This document shows positions 1-11,837 of a stretch of 64,000 bases of DNA, one piece after another. The DNA is from Metaphire vulgaris. Lineage: Eukaryota; Annelida; Clitellata; Crassiclitellata; Megascolecidae. Positions within the stretch are counted from its first letter, which is position 1. Each line of letters opens with the position of its first letter. The translations under genes were made by a program, and so were the position numbers. The notes under the pieces were generated by a model. That model saw only the letters and a list, made by a program, of their open reading frames with translations, did not search any database and had not been told where the DNA came from. The stretch lies in NCBI GenBank assembly GCA_018105865.1, contig CM030837.1, positions 13,738,225 through 13,802,224 of the forward strand. The letters run 5' to 3'.

Positions 1-317
1 CCTTCAGATGCTGAAGGAGGCCCATGCCAGTTGGAATTTCGAGGCCTCTCCTAGCCTTCCCAACAATTAAAATTTTGACAAGCGAAAAAGGTAATCACCA
101 ATTTGAGGACCGCAGAATACCTTCTAGCTTTCCCAAAATCCCAAAATTGTCGACAAGCAAAAAAGGTCATCACCAAATTGTGAGGCCCCTTCTAGTAGTA
201 GCTATATAGCTTTCTAGCTCTCCCAGAATTCTAGACAAGGAAACAAAGGGAGGCCCCCAAATGATGGAGGCCCGGGCCGAATGGCCCTCCTGGCCCCCCT
301 CTGAATGGGCCTGTTTG

Positions 318-448
318 GGCCGGGGTGTTCAGGGCTAATCAATATGCATTCTGTATGCATACCATTGTCACATTACCAAATTTTAGGGGGTGTCGACCTG
401 AAATTGGGGTGTTGGGGGGTGTTAGGGGTGCATGTAGAAATATCCCTG
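318..448. mobile_element. 5'-truncated copy of the CAGGGATATTT MITE family
   Basis: Shares ATATGCATTCTGTATGCATA, the CCATTGTCACATTACCAAAT core and the AAATATCCCTG end with copies at 4631, 12209 and 56832. The left terminus is missing. Confidence 0.65.
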
Positions 449-536
449 TTGAAGACCAACTGAACATCGATACACAGAGGATTGCCGAATACTGTAAAAT
501 ATGGCGGGAAAGCCAGTTTCTAAAGGTACTGTGAAA

Positions 537-662
537 TAATCGAAATCGAAATCGCGATTATATAAAAAACCGTAATCGTAATCGAAATCGTAATCGTGAA
601 AAATAATCGAAAATAATCGTAATCGTAATCGGAAAAAAGAATCGTAATCGACCCAGCTCTAA
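537..662. repeat. Degenerate AATCGT/AATCGA repeat
   Basis: About twenty imperfect copies of a 6-bp unit (AATCGT, AATCGA), ending in ACCCAGCTCTA. The ending resembles a MITE terminus, but no partner end was found. Confidence 0.7.
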
Positions 663-881
663 CGTCAACAAAGCTCTTGAGAAAATGATTCAAAAATACA
701 AAATCCAGAATTTTCAGAAACAGCTTCACATGACCAGAGCATACAAACCGAAAGGTTTCATCAGATGTACTACAGCGTGATCATAAGATTAATATGAGAA
801 CAATTACCAAAATTAATATGAAACATTCTGAATCTAATCAACTTCTATAACCCCAGTGGCTGCCCCACTATTGCATAGAAA

Positions 882-1255
882 GTAAAGTAAAGTAAAATCT
901 CGTGGATTTCTATAGCGCCTTGGAAAGCAGCACAAAAGTAGCTGCTTATTCTTAAGCGCTCAGCCTCTCTTAAAATAGCTATGGGGAAGGTATGTTATCA
1001 GCCAGGCAATATAGTCAACATCCAAAGGGCAGTGAGGCTAGGTTGTTGTTACAGCTATGGAGGATATGATTTTAGAAAAAGGAATGATTTAAGCTTAGAC
1101 CTGAAGACTTGAGGAGATAATGCAGGAATTATAGGAAATGAGGATTCAGATTTTATTGTTAGAAAGTCTGTGGAGGGAAGCTGGGATCGAGTTCCAAAGT
1201 TCAGGTGAGGCGTATGAGAAAGCACGGTTGCAAATTTTCAGGGATGACTGATTCA
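882..1255 (-). mobile_element. L2-like LINE 3' end, inverted
   Basis: Reverse complement of the 3' end of the element at 57100-60255: same TTTACTTTACT tail, the CTATAGAAATCCACGAGATTT segment and the last codons around AAGCTTAAATC. Diverged and without coding capacity. Confidence 0.8.
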
Positions 1256-1511
1256 GTGGGCGTGACTGAGTGAGGTAAGATGATGAACGTGTGGGTCCAG
1301 GAGGCTGCGAAGCGCCAGTCGATATACACTACATCCTATTATCACAAGATTTTGACCCACTCTAAGATCAGCGAAAATCCCCTAAAAAGTTTTGCAGGTT
1401 ATTATTTTACGGGGATGACGTTTTTCCTAATTTTTTGCTCTCAAGTGTAAAAATGTGGTGTGGCGATCAGTGGCGTAACCAGACTCAAATGTAACCCGGG
1501 CAGCTGACCAA

Positions 1512-2002
1512 GGGCCTGTCCGTAAATGACGTAAACAACTTTGGGCGAATTTTGACCCCCCTTGTCAGAGGCGTAGATCTGTGTAAAAAGGTGGGTGGGT
1601 CCAAATGAAAATTTTAAACTTTGGGTCCAAATGAAAATTTTAAATTGTGCTGTCACAAAACAATGTTTTATTGAAACAAGCCTTGCCAGTGCTCAGTGGT
1701 AACAATTCAATCCATTATTATTTAACGTAAACCTAAAAATGACAAAATGGAGTCGTACGGATGCGAAAATGTGACGTCACGTTTACCCATAGAGCTAAAT
1801 AATACCTAGATAGCCAGTCAGACGCGAGGATAGGAAACATCGCAGGTCTTTCTGAGTTACATAATTGGGGCAAAATAAATCTAGCTGTTCTCACTGCTTT
1901 ACATAATTGTCTGCGAATAATAATAAACAATTCATCTCAAGTGGGGGCAGCTCTAAAAAAGTGGGTGGGTGACCCAGAAAAACACATAGGATTTACGGCC
2001 CT
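1512..2002. mobile_element. Possible MITE with GGGCC-GTAAAT ends
   Basis: Left end GGGCCTGTCCGTAAATGACG, right end ATTTACGGCCC in inverted orientation. The interior has GGGCGAATTTTGACCCCCC, as in the elements at 30296 and 55011. No clear target duplication. A repeated GGTGGGTGGGTCC stretch is inside. Confidence 0.4.
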
Positions 2003-2065
2003 AATCTTGTCAACACCTGTCAAACCATCCCCATTTTAACGTAATTTATGTTTAGATTGTGGACG

Positions 2066-2222
2066 CAGTGGTAGCTCTAGGATTTAAGTGGGGCGTAGGG
2101 TCAACTTCTAATCATGGGGGCCAACCATTTGTTGTTTAATGTATGGGCATTAAGTATAGGGTCCCAACTGGGGGCCAGGCACTCAATATGGGGCCCCTGC
2201 CCCACCGGTGGAGCCGCCACTG
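2066..2222. mobile_element. hAT-like MITE, CAGTGG...CCGCCACTG family
   Basis: Termini CAGTGGTAGCTC and GAGCCGCCACTG; flanks TGTGGACG and AGTGGACG form a 7/8-matching 8-bp target duplication. The interior (TTAAGTATAGGGTCCCAACT) is the inverse of the element at 50164-50460. Confidence 0.75.
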
Positions 2223-2223
2223 A

Positions 2224-3180
2224 GTGGACGGCCAACGGTCTAAGGTGCCTTACATCAGGGGCCTGAATAAATGCAGCCTTCTGGTAGCTGACAGAGATCT
2301 CAACAACTATCGCCCCATTTCAAAGTCTGTCCTCTCCAAACTCACAGAGAAAATCGTTCTTTCCAGACTAACTGAGCATTTGTCAAAAAACCTTATACAA
2401 CACTCACCAATCCGCTTATACAAAACATCATTCAACAGAAAGTCACAAATTTTTCACTGCCATTGGATCTCAACAGTTACTGGTCTCTGTCTCCTTGATC
2501 TTTCTGCTGCCTTTGATACTATAGATCACAAAATCCTGAAACGCCTTTCCCTCTGGGCTCACCGCTGGTTCCAATCCTATCTCCAATCTAGATCCCAAGT
2601 TTTGCCAGAATCAAACTTCATCACCCTCCGATCTATACTATGGAGTACCACAAGGATCTGTCCTTGGACCGGTTTTGTTCAGTCTCCCTACACTGTCATC
2701 CTTAATCAACTCTCTCAAATTGAATCATCAACTTTATGCAGACGACACTCAATTTCTTTCGTTTACTCCATCTTCCTTTAAGGCATCAATCTCTGAACTA
2801 GAATCAGCATTTTTGTCAATCTCATCGTGGATGTCAGCTAATCTCCTTGCCCTCAATCCCTCCAAAACAGAATTTCTCTTATTTGGACTGCCACAACAAC
2901 TGAAAAAATTGAAAATCCCAATGATTTGGATACAATAATAACGTTCCAACTGCAAAAATCTTGGATTTACTTTTGACTCCTCCCTAAATTTTGAAGCTCA
3001 CATATCTCAACTATCAAAACCTGTTATGCTCACATTCGTGATTACACCTTGATATTAAAACTAATTTTCAATAGTTCACTCTAAGTTAGACTACTGCAAC
3101 TCACTTTTCACAATCTTCCAAAGGCTTCCAATTGCAGTAACTAAATCTAAATTTTGCCACATTACACCATTTCTATGAAA
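2224..3180 (+). pseudogene. L2-like LINE reverse transcriptase fragment
   Basis: Pieces in more than one frame: NNYRPISKSVLSKLTEKIVL, LDLSAAFDTIDHKIL, then [17 protein letters not shown] and [19 protein letters not shown]. These are the fingers, palm and YADD active-site regions of a jockey-superfamily (L2/CR1-like) reverse transcriptase. Frameshifts and deletions make it dead. Confidence 0.85.
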
Positions 3181-3479
3181 GCTAAAAAATATGAGACTTA
3201 TAATGCTCCATACATCAAAACCAGTCTACCTAAGAAATGTTTTGCATTTTTATTCCTGAATCAATTTCAAAAAACCATCCCCGTTGTCTACATCAAAGCC
3301 AAATAACAAACTCTGAGTCACAAAATGTTTTTCTTTCCAAACTAAAAATCATTTCTCTTTATAAAAATAAAACTCGCCCTTTTGATTAAATGACCCGGCA
3401 TGAATGACCCACCTTTGGCTATAGCTACTTCATTTGGATTCTAGGAATAAGGAGCTACAATCTGAGCTGAAATAGAACC

Positions 3480-3985
3480 TTAGTTCCTTTTCCAAAAAGA
3501 AATACAATGTTTTGCATTTTTATTTCTTTCAAACCATCCGTGCAAATTTTAATAAAAGTTGAGATACGGGTCTACAATCTGAGCTGAAATAGAACCTCCC
3601 TCCAAAAAGAAATACTTTTTTGTTCCACGCTGTGTAGCCAGGGCGCGATTTGTAGGGGAAGAGGGGAATCTTCCCCCACTGCCCAACAGCATCCCCTACT
3701 GCTACATCCCCCACCACTACATCCCCACTGCCATAGTGATAACTATGCCCACTGCTACATTTCTCAACAATTACATCCCCCCAAGCTCGACATATCCCCC
3801 CCCCACTGCTCCAGGTCACAAATCCCACCCTGCGTGTAGCTAAACTTTTTGAGTGACAATATAACTTTTGTGAGCGGCAAAGTTGTAGAAAAATGCATCT
3901 GGAACAAAATAAGTCAAAAATTTTGAAAATAGGACTATATTTGGTTGAGATCATGGAGGCTGTAAGCTGTAAGTCTTACAGACTC
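3480..3985. repeat. Unknown dispersed repeat, copy 1 (interrupted)
   Basis: Matches 4085-4385 over blocks such as CTGAAATAGAACC, GTGAGCGGCAAAGTTGTAG and AAAATTTTGAAAAT. It is split by the MITE at 3639-3832. The family is not recognised. Confidence 0.6.
3639..3832. mobile_element. hAT-like MITE inserted in a repeat
   Basis: Termini CAGGGCGCGATTTG and CAAATCCCACCCTG; flanks TGTGTAGC and CGTGTAGC (7/8). C- and A-rich interior with repeated CCCCACTGCTACAT units. Confidence 0.7.
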
Positions 3986-4084
3986 CCTGGTTGAGATATA
4001 TTCCAACTACCCTGAACATCCTCCTTCCGATAAATTGTTTCGATCAGTGTGGAACAATGCTTCTATTTCTTTTATAATTTGCTA

Positions 4085-4385
4085 TATCCCCGGTTATAGG
4101 AAAGCTAAAAAAGAAGAGGTATACACCATTGTCTTGCATTTTTATTCTTCTTTCTAACCATCTGAGCAGAAATGTTTAGAAATTTGGACGAGGGTCCACA
4201 ATTTGGCCTGAAATAGAACCCCCAAAAAATATCTCTTTATTTCAAGCTGTGCAGCTAAAATTTTTGAATTGTAACCTAACTTTGGTGAACGGCAAAGTTG
4301 TAGGGAATGTAATTGGAACAAAATAAATCAAAAATTTTGAAAATTGGACAATATTTGGTTGAGATATAGTTCTAGCTTGCATCGC
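4085..4385. repeat. Unknown dispersed repeat, copy 2 (uninterrupted)
   Basis: Runs in parallel with 3480-3985 without the MITE, so it shows the empty site. No coding signal. Confidence 0.6.
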
Positions 4386-4630
4386 TGTTTTCTCATAGTA
4401 CACAATGCACAGCCTTTTACTCATCAGCCCCTGATGTACAGCATCAAATTCTGCTAGCTTCAGTTGACCGTCCAGGTCATCTAGTAGCCTATGGACAGCC
4501 CCACCTCAACAAAAATCATTATAAAAAATTAACATGGGAACTTAACAATAGACAACAATCGGTCAGTCTACTTTGAGGGAGTTCAAGTTTCACATAAATT
4601 ATGCAGGTCATAAGGACCACATCCTCCAAC

Positions 4631-4793
4631 CAGAGATATTTATAGGATTGTGAATTTGGGGGGCGTCGACCTCAAATTAGGGGTGTCCGGAGCTAATTAG
4701 TATGCATTTTGTATGCATACCATTGTCACATTACCAAATTTTGGGGGGTGTCGACCTCAAATGGGGGTGTTAGGGGGTGCAAACATATCCCTG
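4631..4793. mobile_element. hAT-like MITE, CAGGGATATTT family
   Basis: Starts CAGAGATATTTATAGG and ends ACATATCCCTG; flanks CCTCCAAC and CCTCTAAC (7/8). Same core as 12209-12384. Confidence 0.75.
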
Positions 4794-5044
4794 CCTCTAA
4801 CCCTTCAGATGTCCCTGCTTCAGCTACCTCCTATCCCTGCAATCACTGCCAGTGCCTATCAGTCACCAACTCATAAAACTTCAGCATCTTCGAATCGAAA
4901 TCCCCCAATTATCACCTTAGAGTTTCAGAGTCCAATTGAGTAGAGGAAGATGCAGAAGGAAGAAATCATTCATACGGACAGGCGATTAACACCGTAACTG
5001 AAATTCGATATATCACGTAGATACATAGACAAGCAAACACAATA

Positions 5045-5290
5045 GCTATAGTCATCCTTGAAAATTTGCGACAGTTCCTTCTCATACGCTGCACCTGAAC
5101 TTTGGAACTCTATCCCAGCTTCCATCCGCAAACTTGGACACTTTCAAACAATAAAATCTGAATCCTCACTTCCTATAATTCCTGCATTATCTCCTCAAGT
5201 CTTCAGGTCTAAGCTTAAATCCTTCTTTTTCTGAAATCATTTCCACCATAGCTGTGACAACCTGGCCTCACTGCATTTAGTCTTTGGACC
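5045..5290 (+). pseudogene. L2-like LINE C-terminal fragment
   Basis: Parallels 59880-60110: TTCTCATACGCTGCACCTGA, GAACTCTATCCCAGCTTCC and AGGTCTAAGCTTAAATCCTT encode the SYAAPELWNSIPASIRKLG-type tail of this LINE. Confidence 0.75.
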
Positions 5291-6500
5291 AGTGGTGTGT
5301 GAGGGTGTCCAACACCCGGGGGTAAAACGTCTTAATTGGCGCCCTCAACTTCCAAAAAATCGTGACAAGCAATAAAAGGTTGCAACTATTTTACCCAGTG
5401 CAATTATGTCAACACGTGGCCAGAATTTGAATATTGTTTATATTCATTTTCGTTGTGAAATTGTCCTTAATGAGCTGGGGCAGAGAAAATTGGTCAAATA
5501 TCGACTACACTGTATAAACTGAACTAAAACAAAAATGCTTTGACTATCTTTGAAACAAGAACACACTCTTAAATAAAATTATACACCAAAATCTGAATTT
5601 GTTACTCTTTGAAGTAAATGCCTTAAAAACTTACAAAATTAAAGAGCTTTAAGCAAATCACTTCTGCACTGAAATTATTTTATCAAATGCAGAAATTGTA
5701 CTCAACACAACTTATATGCATAGCTCCTTCATCTTTTCGTCTTGTATCATGACTCAAAGTAAATGCATGCTATAGAAGTTAAATGGCAAATCATTCCTTT
5801 GAGTCACGAATAAAAGAGTGCCAGAATTATGTACAATTAATTATTGAAACACACTGCACAAACTATTAAATAATGCTCATATGAACAATAATTTTGGACA
5901 CCACAGTCACTTTTAATATTGAGTACTATTAACATTATCACTAAAATAACAGTAATAATCTTGTCAATGAAAATAACAATAATATTTACCAAAATTAATA
6001 TAAATAAAATGATAGAGATATTTAAATTAATGATAATAATAAATTACTTGGAATTTGTACAAAATTACAAGTTGTTTTAATCCTCTAAAGATGAATGTAC
6101 AGCTGTACATCAGTACTTAAAAATAAATACTTATATAAACTGCAGCACAGAAACAACCATATACTTAATTAAAATATTCAAGTTCAAGCAAATGGAGATT
6201 AAAGAAGACAATGTAAAGAAAACGGATTCATAAGCTGACAAGTAGACAAGTAAACAAGTTTCAGCATAAAGAAAAAAGGTGAGAAGATAAATTACATACA
6301 ATGTTACGTTGGAACAGCACTAAATAACAAAAAAATTACTATAAAGTCATCAGCAAACAATATATTGTAATTATTTTATGCTGAAAATCAAGCAACCAGC
6401 ATAATTTTAGGAAACTGATAATACAAACATTAATAATTATCAAGATGGAATGGACACTGTAACCTCATCGTGAAGAACTGAAGACATTTACGATCAATAT
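5291..6500. other. AT-rich intergenic DNA, no gene seen
   Basis: Only short frames and AT-rich sequence. Around 5295-5350 there is a fragment with the ACACCCGGGGGTAAAACGTC motif of the GCGTAGC MITE family and a diverged GTGACAAGCAATAAAAGGTT. Confidence 0.5.
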
Positions 6501-6691
6501 CAGTGTTGTATGAAGTAAGAACTTGAAGACATTTATTTAAAAAGTACCTATAAAAATAGTTACTCAAGTAAAAGTAAAAAAGTACTCCTCAAAAAGTTAC
6601 TTTTTTATGAATGTTAATCATGTACAGCGCTAAATCCATTTTTTTGACTTTTTGGCAGATGCCATGCATACGGCGCTATATAAATTGTCTA

Positions 6692-6758
<67 letters not shown>

Positions 6759-7022
6759 CCAGGAAACAACTGGGATTCATTACAGCATCAACAAACTTCA
6801 TTATTTCTGCTTAAACATTTGTATGTTTACCATAATCCACTTAAATTTAATTCCCCGACTGCTCTAAAAGTCATATCAAGTTTTCAAACAATTTGTCATC
6901 AATACGTTTGTTGGTGCCTAAACAGAATTTGGTTCCAGTAAATTTTATGTCACCTGTAAATCAATCACTAATATTTGAATAAAAAACACTGAATGAAATG
7001 CTAGTTACTTTTGGCAACACTG
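6501..7022. mobile_element. hAT-like element with a nested LINE tail
   Basis: Left CAGTGTTGTATGAAGTAAG, right TACTTTTGGCAACACTG; flanks ATCAATAT and GTTAATAT match 6/8. The AGTTACTTTTT runs repeat near both ends. A LINE-type 3' end plus (AAT)n lies inside at about 6620-6758. Confidence 0.5.
6620..6758 (+). repeat. LINE-like 3' end with (AAT)n tail
   Basis: TGTACAGCGCTAAATCC, GCGCTATATAAATTGTCT then about 22 AAT units. The same layout occurs at 7030-7116. Confidence 0.6.
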
Positions 7023-7029
7023 GTTAATA

Positions 7030-7072
7030 TGTACAGCGCTTTGACTTTGGTAGACGCCAGGCAGCAATGTCC

Positions 7073-7115
<43 letters not shown>

Positions 7116-7116
7116 G
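7030..7116 (+). repeat. LINE-like 3' end with (AAT)n tail, second copy
   Basis: TGTACAGCGCTTTGACTTTG then CCTTAATAATAAT; shorter than the copy at 6620. Confidence 0.55.
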
Positions 7117-7851
7117 CCACGAAATTTAATTCCCAAAAGTTAAATCATGCCTAGAATTTGGTTCAAATTTTATGTCACCTGTTTACACTTTATATGCTAG
7201 TATCAAAGCAAGCTTTAAAACAGTTTATAATCTATCCAACAAACTTACCACTACTTTCACACCAATTTAAAAGAATCAAAATATGAATCACATTTTGAGA
7301 ACACAAGTTCAACTGATAACATAAATTCATGCTTCACTCTGGGCTGGCAAACACTTAAAATTGATGTAGGACAAATTAAATAATTTTTCTAATACTGAAG
7401 CAACTGTTGGCGACTTGTGTTATTTAAACTTTAAAAAGCCCATCAATCTAACGATGGCAAATATACTAAAGGTATTTTGGTAATGCCTTTTTCACTATTA
7501 GCCGTGCTTGGCAGAACATTACATAACATATTCCGCCCAAGGAGTTAATGGAAAAATTTGTTAGATTAGGCGATAGACCAAACAGCTGTGTAAAGATTGG
7601 CACAATTAATGCCTTGAAATCCATCTTGTGGGGCATAAATATTCCTAGAATAGAAATAGAGAAGAAATTTCATCATGGAAGTTAAGTTTTAATCTTAAAT
7701 CTAGAACATAAGAATTGAACACAAATTTAAAAGTTTTAAACTGCTGTCAACAATTAACAAAAGCCAACATTTTAGGAGCAAAAGAAAATTAGAAAATTAA
7801 TGAACGCAGATTCCAGCTAGTCTTAGACATAAATTCACTATTTAACACTTC
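7117..7851. other. Intergenic DNA, nothing recognised
   Basis: AT-rich, with only short open frames and no repeat match to the rest of the window that I can see. Confidence 0.5.
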
Positions 7852-7859
7852 CATTATAT

Positions 7860-8569
7860 CAGTGTTTCTCAACCTTTTTTTCTCTTACGGCACACTAGAA
7901 ATATCTAAATACACTGGCAGAACACATGAAATGACATAACAAATTTTTTGTGATGAATTGATTAATTTAAGAATTTACAAAGCATTTAACATTTAATAAT
8001 TATTACAAAATATTATGTGAAGACTGTTTGCTCGAGAGAGAAAAGAAGATTAAAGAGTGGCTAGACTAGTCTCATGATATGTGAAAGACGGGGCAGAATG
8101 CACAAGTCCCCAGTACCAGTACACAGCTGCTCTACAGATCCCAGCAGTACCTCTAGGTAGGTGCCACATAGAAACTGGACACCACGTGTGGCTCCAGCCA
8201 TCTAGGAGAAGGAAAACTGCCAATGCAAACCAGATTCAGGAAAACAGCAGTGTCCTAGTGGCATAGGCGGACATGGCTACATGTAGTCCTAACGATGAAC
8301 CCGTCCTCCTCCCCACCCCGAGGAGTCCTCCTCCCCACCCCGAGGAGACAAAGTATCAAGGGTCATCAACTCACGGTGACATTATGGCCTCCTCACAGGC
8401 TATGTGTAGAATGGTAGAATAAAGAGTTAAGAAGCGAATTTGGTGATCTGTGGCATGCAACACATTTAGATTTGAAATTTTGTAATGTTTCCGCAAAAAT
8501 CCCAAAGGCACACCTGATAATCTTGCGCGATACACTAGTGTGCCACGACACACAGGTTGAGAAACACTG
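7860..8569. mobile_element. hAT-type non-autonomous transposon, 710 bp
   Basis: Terminal repeats CAGTGTTTCTCAACCT and AGGTTGAGAAACACTG, flanked by exact 8-bp duplications CATTATAT (7852-7859 and 8570-8577). No transposase frame. It contains a tandem 22-bp GTCCTCCTCCCCACCCCGAG unit twice near 8300. Confidence 0.9.
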
Positions 8570-8577
8570 CATTATAT

Positions 8578-9618
8578 CCAAGCATCTAAATCAATCAACT
8601 TATTGAACTCAGTAATTCATTAATATGCAATTACTGTAGTTCAATCAAAATTTCCAACTGCTAGTTAAATAATTTGGTGAACACATCAAAATGATCGGCA
8701 TTTTCCAGTCACCAACACTCAGCGATATTCGCTAGAGCAGCTACCAAACAATTACTTCCTTCAAAACTAAGCTCATTCATTGTCTAATATCCAAGGCACA
8801 ACCAGCAAAGATATGGGCACTAAACCATAAAAGAACACAGAACATAAAACATAAATGGCACTCTGCTACTTCTGACGACAAAGTTATATTCTTCAAGTTT
8901 CTGTTGGCCAACATGGGACTAGTTCTACAAGCTCTGGTAATTTACGTAACACAAGTGATTAGCTGTTTAGTGTGTAACAATTACCATCAAAATCAAAATC
9001 AATTCTCCTACAAGTCAAGGATTGCAAACCTATAACAGTCATGCTCAGAGTGGCACATTCATTAACATCTTCTGGACTGCAAATAACGGAATATATTTTA
9101 ACAATGACAAGAAGTCATGACTACTTCATGAGGAATGCATTACAAAATCAAGTGTCAAAATTTCTTATATGAAAGATCCTATACATCAATTCAAGATAAA
9201 GATTTGAATCAGCTTTCATCAGATATATTTTGTCAAGTTTCTGATAAGCAGAATGTGCACTAACAAAGCTCTATTGTGCTATGCACATATTAATGAAAAA
9301 CATTCTTTAGCATGTGGTACCTGAAAAACAGTTGTCATCATTGTCATCTTGTCAGTTTTTTTAGCAGTACCGGTAAACATGTTCATGATTATATTACGTG
9401 AAACAACACGACACAGTTATTTTTACATAACAGACAAAGACAGACATCACTTAGCAATATTTTTGTAACACCAAATAGGACAACATTTTCATAATAAAAA
9501 CTCAGTTGGAAGGAAATACATTAAAACAGTTTCAATTTTCTTATCCATAACAGTGACTGACACAGCTGTGCCAAGCGAACTCTTTCAGAGGCTCTATAAT
9601 GCTTAGTTAGTGGAGCCC
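8578..9618. other. Intergenic DNA, nothing recognised
   Basis: About 1 kb of AT-rich sequence without a convincing coding, RNA or repeat signal. Confidence 0.5.
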
Positions 9619-9626
9619 ATCTGGGC

Positions 9627-10627
9627 CAGTGTTTAATCTAGGCCGTTTCCGGGGGGGATCGCCTTTTCCCCCCGGAAATTTCAAATTCCCCCCAGAAATT
9701 TGGGCATACAACAAGACCTTAATAGACTATCCCAGTGGTCGGCAGATTGGCAAATGTTTTTTAATACAGATAAATGCTCGGTGATGCACATTGGGAAGAG
9801 GGGAACAGATCATGAATTTACGTTATGTAGGGAAGGGACTAAAAGTTACAAACGAGGAGAAAGATCTAGGGGTCATCATGCATAACAGCTTAAAGCCATC
9901 TAGGCAATGTGCAGAGGCAGCTAATAAGGCCAACAAAATTCTAGGTATGATCAAAAGAACGATAGTGAGTAGAGAGAAGGATGTAATAATAAGACTTTAC
10001 AAGACATTGGTACGTCCACATTTAGAGTATTGTGTTCAAGCATGGTGTCCATTCCTGAAGAAAGACATAGAGACCTTAGAAAGAGTGCAACACAGAGCAA
10101 CAAAGATGATCAAGGGATATCACAAACTAACCTATGAGGAAAGGCTAAATCACTGTGGATTGACAACCCTGGAAAAAAGAAGAGAGAGAGAGGGGATTTG
10201 ATCGAGACATACAAAATACTAACAAACAAAGTGGAAATGCCAAAGGAAAGATTTTTTACAATGAAGCAGTATGATCGAACCAGAGGACACAGCATGAAAC
10301 TGTTCAAGAAACGGGTTGGGAGACATAAACAGCATTTTTTTAGTGCAAGAGTGGTGGACAGATGGAATGAACTGGATGAGGGGATAGTAACGGCTACAAC
10401 TGTAAACGAGTTCAAAATAAACCTCAGTAGTTTAGGATATTAGATTGGACGGGAGCAACAGTGGTTCTCACACAGGGCAGTCCCTACTGAACCACTTTAA
10501 ACCATGTTATATTATATTATATTATTACTACATGGACTAACAGCGGCCCCCTAACACAATTCCCCCTGGCTTTGTCAATTTCCCCCCGGCTTTGTCAGTT
10601 TCCCCCCGGAGTCCAGATTAAACACTG
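9627..10627. mobile_element. hAT-like MITE enclosing a CR1 LINE fragment
   Basis: Ends CAGTGTTTAATCTAGGC and GTCCAGATTAAACACTG, exact 8-bp flanks ATCTGGGC (9619-9626, 10628-10635). The interior near each end is TTTCCCCCCGG-rich, like the smaller relative at 50561-50891. The middle is a CR1 fragment. Confidence 0.88.
9700..10545 (+). pseudogene. CR1-like LINE reverse transcriptase C-terminal half
   Basis: Blocks DLNRLSQWSADWQMFFNTDK, EKDLGVIMHNSLKPS, LYKTLVRPHLEYCVQAW, LERVQHRATKMIKGYHKL and YKILTNKVEMPKERFF follow in CR1 order. One frameshift near 10200 separates the last piece. The 3' end has CACACAGGGCAGTCCCTACT and a TTATATTATATTAT tail. It lacks the endonuclease and the YADD region. Confidence 0.9.
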
Positions 10628-10635
10628 ATCTGGGC

Positions 10636-11609
10636 CAGTGCCACCATTTAATTTGTTATTCGCTAGCAGTTTTGCAGGTCCATTGTCAAAGACATTGGAA
10701 TCTGGTACAGTGATCAGTCCGAAGAATAAAGCAGTTAGAAACATTTGCAGGTTCTCTCGACGAATCCTTATATTGCACACGTAAATTTCGTTTCTCTGCA
10801 CATTTCATGCTAGACATCTTGAAACCTACATTCTCACATCCATTTCATATAGCGATTGCCTTAGAAACATGCCCTGTAACACGATCAACAGTGACGACTG
10901 CACCACTGGCAAATATCCTAAGCAACTGCAACATCAGGCTGAGAACACAAACTTCAGTAAGAAATCGTTCAAGTGCAACATAGATTATGTTACTCCGGGG
11001 GCGGATCAAGGTCGCTTGAGGCCTTAAGCTGAACTGCTATTGAGGCTCTTATGCTATCCGAAGCAATTTTCCAGAATCACAGAATCCACCTTCTCATTTA
11101 CTAATGCCGGTAATGCGACAAACGATTATGCGATAAATGGCAATCAGCAAACTGCTTTAGCGCCTATGGTGATTTTCCCATCTTGTAGGCCTTTGCTTAT
11201 TTGTTACTGACTAGCTTGGCTTGACTTAGATGCCTGTTTAACTTTTACAAAGATATTAGTTTTGGAGCCTGGAGGCCCCGGACCAGCGGAGGCCCTAAGC
11301 TACAGCGTATGCTGCTTCTATGTGTAATCCACCACTGCGTTACTCTGCAAGAAAACTCTGGACATCATGGACTTCTGCAGATCTCAGCACAGGTAGAATA
11401 TCTTTTCACAAAAGCTGTATTGCATCTGAACTTCATAAATAAACGACAGCTTTCCTTTCTTTACGAATCACACAAACTTGAAGAAACTTTAGGTACGTTT
11501 GAGCATCCTTCCCGTAGCTTCAATGAAATGACGGCCACGATCGTGTCCAGAAGTCAACATCAGGCTCTATAATCTGATCAACTTCAACTGGCACCGGCAA
11601 TTTCATAGG
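10636..11609 (-). other. Region 3' of the RIM stop codon; probable 3' UTR at its upper end
   Basis: The RIM transcript must continue below 11610, but I cannot place the cleavage site. A GGAGGCCC-type repeat scrap lies near 11270-11300. No other gene is apparent. Confidence 0.4.
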
Positions 11610-11837
11610 CTAGGATCGAGCTGACCCACTCTGGTAAGCGCTCTCCTGAGATGACAAGGAACCCTGGCGACAGAAAGTGCCAGTAGCCGGAGCATGGGCA
11701 TTGACAAGCGACGAATTGACAAACAGTTTATACCAACCAATCACAAGGTTAGAAAGATTTAGATCATCCAAAATAATTTGAGCAACTCCCATGAAAACTT
11801 TACGCTCGAGCCGACCGTAATCGCCCCAGACAGTGAC
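11610..11837 (-). CDS. RIMS: RIM exon 21: end of C2B and stop codon
   Basis: Residues 1569-1643 and [42 protein letters not shown] is the last half of C2B. The tail has the RIM ending [18 protein letters not shown]. Acceptor AATTTGCAG. The 3' UTR continues below 11609; I see no clear poly(A) signal to mark its end. Confidence 0.97.
   Translation of the reverse strand, partial: VTVWGDYGRLERKVFMGVAQIILDDLNLSNLVIGWYKLFVNSSLVNAHAPATGTFCRQGSLSSQESAYQSGSARS

Noticed and set aside
3529..3954. 141-codon open frame on the minus strand
   Set aside because: Crosses a MITE inserted in a repeat; Gly/Val runs come from the MITE.
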